Positions 51,963 through 59,901 of a stretch of 64,000 bases of DNA are shown here, piece after piece; the stretch's first letter is position 1, and each line of letters opens with the position of its first letter. This DNA is from Gemmatimonas sp. (lineage in GTDB: Bacteria > Gemmatimonadota > Gemmatimonadetes > Gemmatimonadales > Gemmatimonadaceae): positions 1 to 64,000 of the forward strand of contig NZ_JAPZSK010000001.1 of the NCBI RefSeq assembly GCF_027531815.1. The letters are read 5' to 3'. The position numbers were made by a program, and so were the translations under genes. A model generated the notes under the pieces. That model did no database searches, was not told the origin of the DNA, and saw nothing but the letters and a program-made list of their open reading frames with translations.

Positions 51963-52850
51963 ATGCGCGTTTCGGCAAGAGTTTTCCTGCTGGGCACCTT
52001 CGCGGTGGCCGGCGCATGCAATGGACGCTGGTCCATGGCCATGCCACCCGACACCGGCGTGCCCGCCCCTCGTACCGCCGCCGCACGCGGAGCGCACCGG
52101 CACGTGCACGTTCCCGGAGAAGTGCGCGGTGAACGGCTTGGCCCCGTGTTCGGGCGATCGGTGGTCAGCACGGTCTATCGTGACGGCCAGTGGCTGCACG
52201 ATTCGGCCGCGACCGATTCCGTCATCATGGCGCTTGTCATGCTCGCCCCCACGCACGTCTCGTCGCTCTTCCGCTTTGCTGCCGGCGAGCGGCCCACGCC
52301 GCGCCATCTCACCGTATGGCAGCGCGCCCGGGAGCTGGTGGCGCGCGCACAGCCCGACGTGCGCTTCGATGTGGCGCTCGACGCGCTCTCGTACGGCTCC
52401 GGTCCGGAGGTGGTGGCGCATCTGCGTCTGCTCGACGAACTCCTCGCCCCCGACCTCTGGTACTTCGTGAACTGGGATGACGCGGAACGTCAGGCGTTCG
52501 ACGTGGTCGCCAGCGCCACGGCGCAGGCTCATGCCAACGGGCAACCCATTGGTGGCCTCACGCGAGAGAACGAGATCGCCACGGACAGTGACTTCGGCGT
52601 CCTCACGGCACGCGGCCAGGCGCGCGCCATTCGCCGACAGCTTGCCGCACTCCGCCAGTACCACGACCTGCCGTATCTCGTGCTGCGCACACCAGGAAGC
52701 GCCGGCGGTGTGCTCACCGAGACCGCTCGTTGCCACTATGCCTGGCGGCTGGTCCTCGGGGGCGGCGTCGGCGGTTTCGCCCCCGCAGCGCTCGCCGACT
52801 CGCTCAGGCTGGCGGCGCCATGTCGCCGAGCCGCGTTATCGCGTCGGTAA
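51963..52850 (+). CDS. exported lipoprotein-like protein with HRHVH motif, unknown
   Basis: A 295-residue protein with a short signal and Cys19 ('VAGACNG'). A possible metal-binding HRHVH sits near residue 44-50. The rest is helical with no family I can name. The ATG lies directly after the -10 box, so it is probably leaderless, under operator D. The 3' end overlaps the convergent GTPase gene by 47 bp. Location and control suggest a role in zinc limitation. Confidence 0.65.
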   Translation: MRVSARVFLLGTFAVAGACNGRWSMAMPPDTGVPAPRTAAARGAHRHVHVPGEVRGERLGPVFGRSVVSTVYRDGQWLHDSAATDSVIMALVMLAPTHVSSLFRFAAGERPTPRHLTVWQRARELVARAQPDVRFDVALDALSYGSGPEVVAHLRLLDELLAPDLWYFVNWDDAERQAFDVVASATAQAHANGQPIGGLTRENEIATDSDFGVLTARGQARAIRRQLAALRQYHDLPYLVLRTPGSAGGVLTETARCHYAWRLVLGGGVGGFAPAALADSLRLAAPCRRAALSRR

Positions 52851-53769
52851 GCGCGTCGATCGGCAGCGCCACGCCGATGAACAGCGCCGTGGGCATCGCG
52901 TCGGCGTGTGGCCACGACGCATCGAGACGTACCCGCGAACTCCCGGGGAGTCGGTTCCATACGTACATGGGCCCAGGCTCGTCGGCAAAGCGCACGAGCC
53001 CCTTGGCTCGTACCACCTGCTCGGGGAGATCGGCCACGAACTGTTCGAAGGCGCGGCGCGACACCAGCGACGGCAGGGGCAGCGCGATACTGCCGAAGGG
53101 ATGTTCATGCGGCGCCCGTTCGGCGCGTGACCGCGGCGCCGCGGCCTGCAGCCCCGTGCCACGTCCCACCTGCTGCGCATCGTGCTGGACGTGCGCGGCC
53201 AGGGCGTGCAGCCACTCGGCGAACGATGCGGTCTCCACGAAGGGGGCGCGTGGGTTCTCCGTGCGCACCGCGCCCTGCACCGCCACACGCCGCGCGGCAT
53301 CCAGCTTGTGCGTCCAGTTGAGCAGCAGGTGCGTGGCGGTGTTCACCTGCGCGCGTTCGAGCGCATTGTGCCACCAGCGCTTCTGCCACCGCGCCGCGTC
53401 CACCACGGTGAGTTGCAGCGGCAGAGTGAAGTGCGCGAGCCGCGTGTCGGTGGTGAGGTGGCCCAGCAGTTCGTCGGTTTCCGTGGCACCGTTCGCTTCG
53501 ATGATCATCACGCTGCCGGGATCGGGCGGCACGTCGTACAAGGTCTGCAGCAGCTCCCGCAGGGAGCCGCAGCACACGCACTCGCCGTTGAGCGGCGTGA
53601 CGAGCGCCTCGAGCGCCCCCAGCCGCGCGGCGTCGACGCGGGCGTTCTGAAAGTCGTTGAGGATGATGCGCACCCGCGTGCCCCGCGCCGCCAGCTGCGG
53701 CACGAGCTCCGAGAGAAACCGGGTCTTGCCGGCGCCAAGGAAGCCGGCCATGAGCACGAGCGGGATCAT
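52804..53769 (-). CDS. COG0523 (CobW/YjiA) family GTPase
   Basis: A 321-residue G3E-type GTPase: Walker A GFLGAGKT at 9-16, the metal-binding CxCC motif at 64-67, 'LTVVDAARW' (switch) and 'NWTHKLD' (in place of NKxD, weak). The C-terminal CobW domain is 'AEQFVADLPEQVVRAKGLVRFADEP'. Such proteins chaperone zinc to enzymes during zinc limitation. Its N/TKxD motif for guanine is poor, so nucleotide specificity is uncertain. It is convergent with and overlaps the lipoprotein gene. Confidence 0.88.
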   Translation of the reverse strand: MIPLVLMAGFLGAGKTRFLSELVPQLAARGTRVRIILNDFQNARVDAARLGALEALVTPLNGECVCCGSLRELLQTLYDVPPDPGSVMIIEANGATETDELLGHLTTDTRLAHFTLPLQLTVVDAARWQKRWWHNALERAQVNTATHLLLNWTHKLDAARRVAVQGAVRTENPRAPFVETASFAEWLHALAAHVQHDAQQVGRGTGLQAAAPRSRAERAPHEHPFGSIALPLPSLVSRRAFEQFVADLPEQVVRAKGLVRFADEPGPMYVWNRLPGSSRVRLDASWPHADAMPTALFIGVALPIDALTDAITRLGDMAPPA

Positions 53770-53829
53770 GAGGGGAAGCTACCAGACACACCGAGGGGGA
53801 TGGACGATCGCCGCGGGGCGAGTCATTAT

Positions 53830-53845
53830 TGAGAAGCTTCTATCA
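53830..53845. promoter_or_regulatory. Zur-type operator B (DUF3299 promoter)
   Basis: The site TGAGAA-GCTT-CTATCA is a 16-bp palindrome. TATCAT at 53841-53846 can serve as the -10 box for the DUF3299 gene 22 bp downstream, so a bound repressor would block it; the COG0523 gene begins 60 bp away on the other strand. Confidence 0.7.
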
Positions 53846-53868
53846 TAACCACATCATCCTGTGCCGCC

Positions 53869-54360
53869 GTGCGTCCACGACAGCTCGCTTCCTGGGGACT
53901 CATGCTGCTCGTCGCCGCCATGTGCGGTGGCGTGCGGCCGCGGCCGATTCCCGATGCGCTGCCTGGTGCCGGGACGATCTCCGAACAGGGGGTCGTCACC
54001 GTAGACTGGAAGCTGCTCCGCGGGCTCGATTACCGCTCCGGCAAGATGAGCGACACGCTCAAGGCGCTCGATGGCAAGCGCGTTCGCGTGCCGGGCTTCA
54101 TCGTGCCGCTCGACGACCTGCAGGACCGGGCCAAGGAGTTCCTGCTCGTGCCGTACTTCGGCGCCTGCGTGCATCTGCCGCCGCCGCCGCCAAACCAGAT
54201 CGTGTACGCCACCCTGCGCAGCATGGCGACGCTCGCCCTCTTCGATCCGGTGTGGGTGATCGGGACACTGCGCGTCGAGAACTACACGTCCCCCTACGGT
54301 GTGGCGGGGTATCGCATCGAGGCCGAGAAGTTTTCGAAGTACGAGGATATGTCGCGATGA
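53869..54360 (+). CDS. DUF3299 domain protein (exported)
   Basis: A 163-residue protein with a signal peptide (about 1-20) and the DUF3299 core: 'LDGKRVRVPGFIVPLDD', 'FLLVPYFGACVHLPPPPPNQIVY' with a conserved Cys-x-His, and 'YRIEAEKF'. DUF3299 genes belong to zinc-responsive sets in several bacteria; the molecular role is unknown. The GTG start at 53869 is used. The next gene overlaps by ATGA. Confidence 0.88.
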   Translation: MRPRQLASWGLMLLVAAMCGGVRPRPIPDALPGAGTISEQGVVTVDWKLLRGLDYRSGKMSDTLKALDGKRVRVPGFIVPLDDLQDRAKEFLLVPYFGACVHLPPPPPNQIVYATLRSMATLALFDPVWVIGTLRVENYTSPYGVAGYRIEAEKFSKYEDMSR

Positions 54361-54863
54361 ACCGGATATCGAATCGTGTGTGCCTCGCTTCCGCGTTGCT
54401 CGTTGGCGCGCTTGGCGTACACGTTGCCAACGCCCAGCACACGCACGGACAGGCGACGCTGCTGATCGGTCTCGAAGGGGCAACGGGGCGCATCGAACTG
54501 CGCGCGCCGGCGGACGACATGTACGGCTTTGAACGGGCGCCACGCACGGCGGCCGAGCGGACCCGCCAGAACGCGGCCCTGACGCAGCTGCGTACCGGCG
54601 GGGCGACGTTGGTGAAGTTCGACGCGGCGCTGGGCTGTCGCGTGGTCGCAGACTCCGTAGGGGTGCTCCAGGGGCGCGGTACGCATGCCGAGGTGTATGC
54701 GCGCTGGCAGGTGCAGTGCGCGCGGCCGGTGGCAGGGCGTCCGATCGGCTTTGCCATCAGCCGCGCGTTTCCCAATGTCGAACGGGTGAGCGTGCAACTG
54801 CTCTCCGACAGTGCGCAGACCGGGCGCACCATCGTCCGCGATCGCGGCGTGGTTGTGCCCTGA
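54357..54863 (+). CDS. DUF2796 (ZrgA-like) periplasmic protein
   Basis: A 168-residue protein with a signal peptide ending 'VANAQHTHG', whose first mature residues contain H-T-H for metal, followed by the beta-rich DUF2796 domain: 'GQATLLIGLEGATGRIELRAPADDMYGFE'. ZrgA proteins bind zinc and are expressed in zinc limitation. It lacks the long His-rich loop of typical ZrgA, an oddity. It overlaps the DUF3299 stop. Confidence 0.8.
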   Translation: MNRISNRVCLASALLVGALGVHVANAQHTHGQATLLIGLEGATGRIELRAPADDMYGFERAPRTAAERTRQNAALTQLRTGGATLVKFDAALGCRVVADSVGVLQGRGTHAEVYARWQVQCARPVAGRPIGFAISRAFPNVERVSVQLLSDSAQTGRTIVRDRGVVVP

Positions 54864-54867
54864 TGAC

Positions 54868-54908
54868 CCGCACGCCCCGCTCGCGTTTAGCGCCGGGCGG
54901 GGTGTCGT
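54868..54908. terminator. hairpin between the DUF2796 gene and the permease gene
   Basis: Arms CACGCCCCGC and GCGGGGTG pair with one bulge in the 50-bp gap between convergent genes. No T-tract is seen. Confidence 0.4.
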
Positions 54909-54915
54909 ACGTGGC

Positions 54916-56784
54916 TTACGTGGGCGACAGCTCGAAGCGCAGCTCACCGAGGAACCCGCGCGCGCCGCGACGCAGTACGGAAGCCGCGTACAGCACCGCC
55001 ACGAGCGCCACGGCGGTGAGTTGCCACCACGTGCCCTGCTCTTCGCCAACGAGGGCCGGCTGCGACGCGGTCAGGGTGGGCCACAGCAGGTTCACCAGCA
55101 GACCGAGGGCGACCGCCACACCCACCATGGCGCTCGAGAAGAGCCAGGCGAAGCGACGTCCGTGCAGGCGCGTGAGAATGCCCAGCGTGGCGATGTTGGT
55201 GGCGGGACCGGTGAGCAACAGCGCCAGGCCGGCGCCGGGGCTCACGCCGGCCGCCACGAGCACCGCTACCAGCGGTGTCGACGCGGACGCGCAGATGTAG
55301 AGCGGCATCCCCACCGCAGCGAAGACAAGCACATCGACGCCCGTGGGCAGCTGCGTGAGCCACGATCCTTCCAGCAGGGGCGTGGCGAACGCCGCTACCA
55401 CGATGCCCGCCAGAATCCACGGCGCCGTATGGTCGACCATGTCGGCGAGCCCCGACTGCGCGGCCTGCGCCAGCTTGTCGCGGGTGGTCGTGTTTGCACT
55501 ACCGGCGTCGCCCAGGAGCGGGAGCGATGCGCGCTTGCGCGGAACGAGGGCCCCCACCAGAAGGGCAACGGTCAGGGCGGCCAGCGCCGCCGCCGCGACA
55601 CGAATGACGGTGTACTGGGTGCCCAGCAGCGGCACGGACAGCAGAATGGCGTCGATCCCCAACTCCGGCGTGGCAATGAGAAACGCCACGGCCGCCGTGG
55701 TCGAAGCGCCCCGCTGCACCAGCTGCTGATACAGCGGCACCACGCCGCACGAACAGATCGGCAGCGGCAATCCCACAGCCATTCCGGCAAGCCCCTGCCG
55801 TACCCGTGATCCCTTGCTCATCCACGCCAGCCCGCCGGTGGGGAGATAGGCGTACACGAAGCCCGCGGTGATATAGGCCAGCAGGACGGCTGGCGCGCTG
55901 TCGAGACAGAGCGCCCAGAACGCGTCACGGATGGCAGTGAAGGTGGAGAGTTCCAGGGCATCGCGGCGCAACAGGAGCAGCAGCCCCAGCATCGCCGCGC
56001 CGCTCAGGGCCCCCAGCCCGTTCGCCCAGCGGACCCATGGCGAAGGGTGATCGTGCACGTGACCAGATGCATGCGCGTGATCTTGAGCGTGATCGTGCGC
56101 ATGTGTGTGCGCATGCGCGTGCCCGGTCGCCTCCGTACCATGCAGATGCGGGTGCCCGGGCTCGTGCTCGTGCGCGGGATCATGGTCGTGCGCCGGATGG
56201 GCGATCACATGCAGCAGCGACCCTCCCACCAGCGCCTCGAAGAGTTGCCCGGCGCGCTCCGGCAAGGCGGCGAACAGCGCCGCCTCCGTCTGGTAGCCCA
56301 CCACGATCGCGACGCCCATGAACAGCAGCACCGTCCACGGGACCACCGGATGCCGATCGCTCAACACCCACCACACCATGAGGCTGACCGGCAGCTGATG
56401 CAGCAGCACCCCGTAGCCCAGCAGACTGCCGCCACCCATGCTCTGCGCCAGTGCGCTGCCATCGAGCAGCGAGTGCATGGCGATCCCCACCATCGCGAGC
56501 ACCGTCACGATCAGGTGTGTCTGTCGCACACCGAAGGTGAGCAGTCGCTCGGCGAGCCCCGGCAGCACGAAACCGGCCGCGATGCACACCAGCGCCAGCA
56601 GATCGCCATGCTCGATGGCGTGCGGCACGACATCGAGGAGCACCAGCCCGCCAATGCAGATGAGCACGAAGCCATCCACGAAGGTGAGCAACGCGGCCTG
56701 CCGGCGCGCGAGTTGGGCCACCACCGGACCGAGGGCGAGCGCCGCCAGGGTGGCGAGAAGCAATGTCATGCCGGACATACTCAA
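54916..56784 (-). CDS. ZIP-like domain fused to SO_0444-type metal permease
   Basis: A 622-residue membrane protein with two parts. Residues 1-190 resemble a ZIP zinc transporter: eight helices, with MHSLLDG (His104, Asp108) and LLHQLP (His129) as the paired metal-site motifs of helices IV and V. Residues 192-246 form a loop with twenty His (HDH, HAHAH repeats). Residues 255-622 match the SO_0444/DUF318 permease family with the PxCSC motif (Cys344, Cys346). Family members are suggested Cu/Zn effluxers. The gene is the third of an operon L33 - GTPase - permease under a Zur-type site; this would fit an importer more than an exporter. Confidence 0.8.
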   Translation of the reverse strand: MSMSGMTLLLATLAALALGPVVAQLARRQAALLTFVDGFVLICIGGLVLLDVVPHAIEHGDLLALVCIAAGFVLPGLAERLLTFGVRQTHLIVTVLAMVGIAMHSLLDGSALAQSMGGGSLLGYGVLLHQLPVSLMVWWVLSDRHPVVPWTVLLFMGVAIVVGYQTEAALFAALPERAGQLFEALVGGSLLHVIAHPAHDHDPAHEHEPGHPHLHGTEATGHAHAHTHAHDHAQDHAHASGHVHDHPSPWVRWANGLGALSGAAMLGLLLLLRRDALELSTFTAIRDAFWALCLDSAPAVLLAYITAGFVYAYLPTGGLAWMSKGSRVRQGLAGMAVGLPLPICSCGVVPLYQQLVQRGASTTAAVAFLIATPELGIDAILLSVPLLGTQYTVIRVAAAALAALTVALLVGALVPRKRASLPLLGDAGSANTTTRDKLAQAAQSGLADMVDHTAPWILAGIVVAAFATPLLEGSWLTQLPTGVDVLVFAAVGMPLYICASASTPLVAVLVAAGVSPGAGLALLLTGPATNIATLGILTRLHGRRFAWLFSSAMVGVAVALGLLVNLLWPTLTASQPALVGEEQGTWWQLTAVALVAVLYAASVLRRGARGFLGELRFELSPT

Positions 56785-56829
56785 GAGTAGCGCGGCCGAT
56801 GCGTGCGGCGAAGGCGGTATTGCGGATCC

Positions 56830-58074
56830 TCAGGCGACGCCGTCGTCATCCCCCTCTGCCTCGGCCCACTCCGGGAAGGGATCGGCGAACGCCGACCACA
56901 GCGCCGGACCGGCGGCAAACTCTTCCGGCGTCACGAGACACGCGTCGAGCGCGGCGGTCAATGCCGCCTGGTCGAGCTGCTGCCCGATGATGGCGATCTC
57001 CTGACGTCGGTCCCCCACCTCGGGGTCCCAGTGGCCTTCGATGATCGCGCGCTCCTCGTCGTCCACCTCCCAGGTCTCAGCCGGGCTGGCCGCGTACCAG
57101 TAGCCCGCCGGGTTCACCTCGAGCAGTTGGCCCGCCTGCGCCCAGCTGCCCACCAGGTCGGGGCGGGTGGCAATCCAGAAGAACCCCTTGGCGCGCAGCA
57201 CCCCGGGGAGGCCACGATCCACCTGTTCCCACAGCCGCTGCGGATGAAACGGACGCCGCGCGCGATACACGAAGCTCGAAATGCCGTATTCCTCGGTCTC
57301 GGGGACATGCTCCCCGGCGAGCTCCTTCTGCCACCCCGGTGCCGCCTCGGCCTGCGCGAAATCAAAGAGTCCCCGGCCAAGCAGGGCGGAGGGCGGCACC
57401 ACGCCCCGCGTCGCCGTCACCAGCTCGGCCTCCGGATTGAGGTGGCGCACAATGGCCACCAGCCGCCCCAGTTCGTCGTCGCCCACCAGATCGGCCTTGT
57501 TGATGACGAGGACATTGGCGAACTCCACCTGGTCGATGAGCAGATCGGGAATGGTGCGTTCGTCGTCGTCGCCGAGCGCGAGCTGGCGCGCCTTGAGATC
57601 GTCGAGCGATCCGAGGTCGGCGAGAAAGCGGTACGCGTCGACGACGGTGACCATGGTGTCGAGCCGGGCCACCTGCGCGAGTGATACCCCGTCTTCAGTT
57701 TCGAAGGTGAAGGTGGCGGCAACCGGCAACGGTTCGCCAATCCCGGTGCTTTCGATGAGCAGATAGTCGAAGCGCCCTTCGGCGGCGAGCCGCGCAACCT
57801 CCTGCAGCAGATCGTCGCGCAGCGTGCAGCAGATACACCCGTTGGTCATTTCCACCAGCGTTTCCTGCGTACGCGAGAGCGCCGCATCGCCGCCGCGCAC
57901 CAGCTGCGCGTCGATGTTCACCTCGCTCATGTCGTTCACGATCACCGCCACGCGCAGGCCTTCGCGATTGGCGAGCACGTGATTGAGCAGCGTGGTCTTG
58001 CCGGCACCCAGGAACCCCGAGAGCACGGTAACCGGCAACCGGCGGTCGCTGGTCGGCACGGCGGGCGCGCTCAC
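56830..58074 (-). CDS. COG0523 GTPase, ZNG1/ZigA-like zinc metallochaperone
   Basis: A 414-residue G3E GTPase with Walker A GFLGAGKT (20-27), the CxCC motif (80-83, CICC), the '[12 protein letters not shown]' switch, NKAD (around 197) and the C-terminal CobW domain ('[16 protein letters not shown]', '[14 protein letters not shown]'). It has more complete motifs than its paralog at 52.8 kb. ZigA/ZNG1 GTPases deliver zinc to client metalloenzymes. The GTG start (58074) overlaps the L33 stop (GTGA), and the permease gene follows after 45 bp. Confidence 0.92.
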   Translation of the reverse strand: MSAPAVPTSDRRLPVTVLSGFLGAGKTTLLNHVLANREGLRVAVIVNDMSEVNIDAQLVRGGDAALSRTQETLVEMTNGCICCTLRDDLLQEVARLAAEGRFDYLLIESTGIGEPLPVAATFTFETEDGVSLAQVARLDTMVTVVDAYRFLADLGSLDDLKARQLALGDDDERTIPDLLIDQVEFANVLVINKADLVGDDELGRLVAIVRHLNPEAELVTATRGVVPPSALLGRGLFDFAQAEAAPGWQKELAGEHVPETEEYGISSFVYRARRPFHPQRLWEQVDRGLPGVLRAKGFFWIATRPDLVGSWAQAGQLLEVNPAGYWYAASPAETWEVDDEERAIIEGHWDPEVGDRRQEIAIIGQQLDQAALTAALDACLVTPEEFAAGPALWSAFADPFPEWAEAEGDDDGVA

Positions 58075-58229
58075 TTGGACTCCCGGTAGAGCACGTGCTT
58101 CTTCACGAATGGATCGTACTTGCGTTGCTCGAGCCGTTGCGGCGTCGTGCGCGGATTCTTGGTGGTGACGTACATGTGGTGGCTCTCGGTGGAGCGCAGC
58201 TTGACGTTCACGCGGCCGCTCTTGGCCAT
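58071..58229 (-). CDS. rpmG: ribosomal protein L33, Cys-less
   Basis: A 52-residue L33 with '[29 protein letters not shown]', the Cys-less form like that of E. coli; the zinc-binding CxxC pairs of the other type are absent. Zinc-free L33 is Zur-controlled in other bacteria. A GGGAG ribosome site precedes the ATG. It is the first gene of the operon with the GTPase and the permease. Confidence 0.95.
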   Translation of the reverse strand: MAKSGRVNVKLRSTESHHMYVTTKNPRTTPQRLEQRKYDPFVKKHVLYRESK

Positions 58230-58248
58230 GGGATCTCCCGCAGAGGTG

Positions 58249-58283
58249 TTGACTACACAGTATTGAGATCCTAGTATCACTAA
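58249..58283 (+). promoter_or_regulatory. promoter and Zur-type operator C (L33 / unknown gene)
   Basis: TTGACT (58249-58254) and TAGTAT (58272-58277) with a 17-bp spacer make a near-consensus promoter for the plus-strand gene at 58284. The palindrome TGAGAT-CCTA-GTATCA (58264-58279) overlaps the -10 box. For the minus strand L33 transcript, TTAGTG and TACTGT around the same site can serve as -35 and -10. Confidence 0.7.
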
Positions 58284-58937
58284 ATGCCCGCGCAAGCCCC
58301 TCCCCGACCGCTGCGCTTCCCCGTGCTGCTCGACCAGCAGTTCTGGTTTCTCGGGCACGATATCCGGCACGCCGACGGCAACGCGCTGCAGCGGTTCGGC
58401 TTCGTGCGTTGGCGCTCGCCAGCTCCGGGGGGGACGAGCTGCTACGTGTACGCGCTCAATGCCGAGGCGCCGTGCGAGGCCGTGGTGTGCTGGGGCTTCG
58501 GGGCGTATTGCGGGCCGGTCCATTTCTCAGCGCTCATTGACACTGGGGACCGCGGCTCGAGGAACGACGAGCCGGGGCACCCCGCGTCGGCCTTTCCCGA
58601 TTCGTCCAATGGCCAGGCGTATCGCCCGGCCGGCGGTGTCCTGCTGCCTCGCCACGCCAGCAGTGCCCGCCTCACGGACCGGCCGCTGGCGCTTCCCCTG
58701 CACCAGCTGGGTCAGCTCCCCCGTGGACACTCGGCACGGACCAGCGCCGAGCAGGAGCGGGTGCACCACGGGATTGCCGCGGTTGCGGAGCTCTTTGCCC
58801 GCTACGAGGCGTGGGCCCCGTCGGTGCTCGGGCAGCAGTATCGGCTGCAGACCCTCGCCGAGTTGCCGCGGCACAAGCGCAAGCGGTTCGACCGCTCGGC
58901 CGACCTGCGCGCGCACTGGGAGTCATGGCGGCAGTAG
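58284..58937 (+). CDS. protein of unknown function with conserved Cys, zinc-regulon candidate
   Basis: A 217-residue soluble protein with '[19 protein letters not shown]', '[26 protein letters not shown]', and helical C-terminus; four Cys between 52 and 76 might bind metal. No family is recognised. The ATG starts seven bases after the -10 box, so the mRNA is likely leaderless, and operator C overlaps the promoter. It shares the control region with L33, the GTPase and the permease. Confidence 0.7.
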   Translation: MPAQAPPRPLRFPVLLDQQFWFLGHDIRHADGNALQRFGFVRWRSPAPGGTSCYVYALNAEAPCEAVVCWGFGAYCGPVHFSALIDTGDRGSRNDEPGHPASAFPDSSNGQAYRPAGGVLLPRHASSARLTDRPLALPLHQLGQLPRGHSARTSAEQERVHHGIAAVAELFARYEAWAPSVLGQQYRLQTLAELPRHKRKRFDRSADLRAHWESWRQ

Positions 58938-58949
58938 CGGTACTCGGTC

Positions 58950-59165
58950 CGCCCCGCGCGACTCGCGTTGCGCAACTCGGAACTCAAAACTCCAACTCAC
59001 GACTCACAACTCGCGTGGTGAGCCGTGAGTTCGAGTCATGGGTGTTGAGTGGGAGCGCTGGGCGCGCGCACTGCGAGTCGCATCGCGCAACTCGAAACTC
59101 AGAACTCCAACTCACGACTCACAACTCGAGTCGTGAGCCGTGAGTTCGAGTCATGGGTGTTGAGT
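58950..59165. repeat. two ~115-bp ACTCA/TGAGT palindromic repeats
   Basis: Two copies of a unit with CGCAACTCGGAACTCA, AACTCCAACTCACGACTCAC, and its complement GTGAGCCGTGAGTTCGAG, followed by TCATGGGTGTTGAGT, lie about 115 bp apart between convergent genes; each can form a hairpin. The minus-strand phosphatase gene ends inside copy 2. Confidence 0.8.
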
Positions 59166-59801
59166 TGCCGGGACTGTCGACCGCATGCGCCCTTCAACGG
59201 CCGCCACCACCCCCCACGCCACGCACGCCGCCACGACGGTGTCGCTCAGGTAGTGTGCGGTGGCCATGACGCGCGACAGCCCGCACCCCGCCGCGAGGAG
59301 GTAGAACACCCATCGCGCGCGCGGGAACAGTCGGGCCAGCGCAAAGGCGCCGGCGAAGGCCACCAGGGTGTGGGAGCTGGGCATCCCCATGCCGCGGTTC
59401 GACCACGGCCCATCGGCATAGGCGCGAAAGGCGTAGCCGAACAGCTCCGGGTCCGGGCGCAGCCGTCGCACCAGCAGCTTGAGCAGCTCGGCCGCGAGAC
59501 CGCCCAGCAGCGGGCCAAGCACGAGGAGCGTGGTGCCGGTCCTGCGCGCCCGCGGTTCTTCCTGTTGCAGCCACCACGCGAGCGCCAGCAGCAGCCAGGT
59601 GGGGAGAAACCCCATGCTGCGCAGCAGGCGCCCCCAGTCCTTCTCGTACACCCCCGGTACCCGTACCATGCGCCAGGCGACTTCGTCGAGCAGGTGGGCC
59701 GCCACAATGGCGGCGCCGCTCACGAGCAGCCAGCGCCCCCACGCGGGGCGGGAAACCGGTGGCGCCCCGGTGGGCGCAGGGTGTGGGGTCGGGTCGGGCA
59801 T
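59151..59801 (-). CDS. PAP2 family membrane phosphatase
   Basis: A 216-residue membrane protein with six hydrophobic segments and the type 2 phosphatidic acid phosphatase motifs: 'KLLVRRLRPDP', 'PSSHT' and 'SRVMATAHYLSD' (catalytic His). It dephosphorylates lipid phosphates, such as undecaprenyl pyrophosphate, at the membrane. The ATG at 59801 is used; upstream Met residues lack support. Its last residues are encoded in a repeat. Confidence 0.85.
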   Translation of the reverse strand: MPDPTPHPAPTGAPPVSRPAWGRWLLVSGAAIVAAHLLDEVAWRMVRVPGVYEKDWGRLLRSMGFLPTWLLLALAWWLQQEEPRARRTGTTLLVLGPLLGGLAAELLKLLVRRLRPDPELFGYAFRAYADGPWSNRGMGMPSSHTLVAFAGAFALARLFPRARWVFYLLAAGCGLSRVMATAHYLSDTVVAACVAWGVVAAVEGRMRSTVPATQHP

Positions 59802-59901
59802 GCGGCAAATCAATCGGGGCGCTCCCATGCCCGCCACTCTGGGCGCCACCATCGCGGCGGCCGGATGCCCCGGGCCAGTGCACCATGCCATATTTGACGC
59901 C

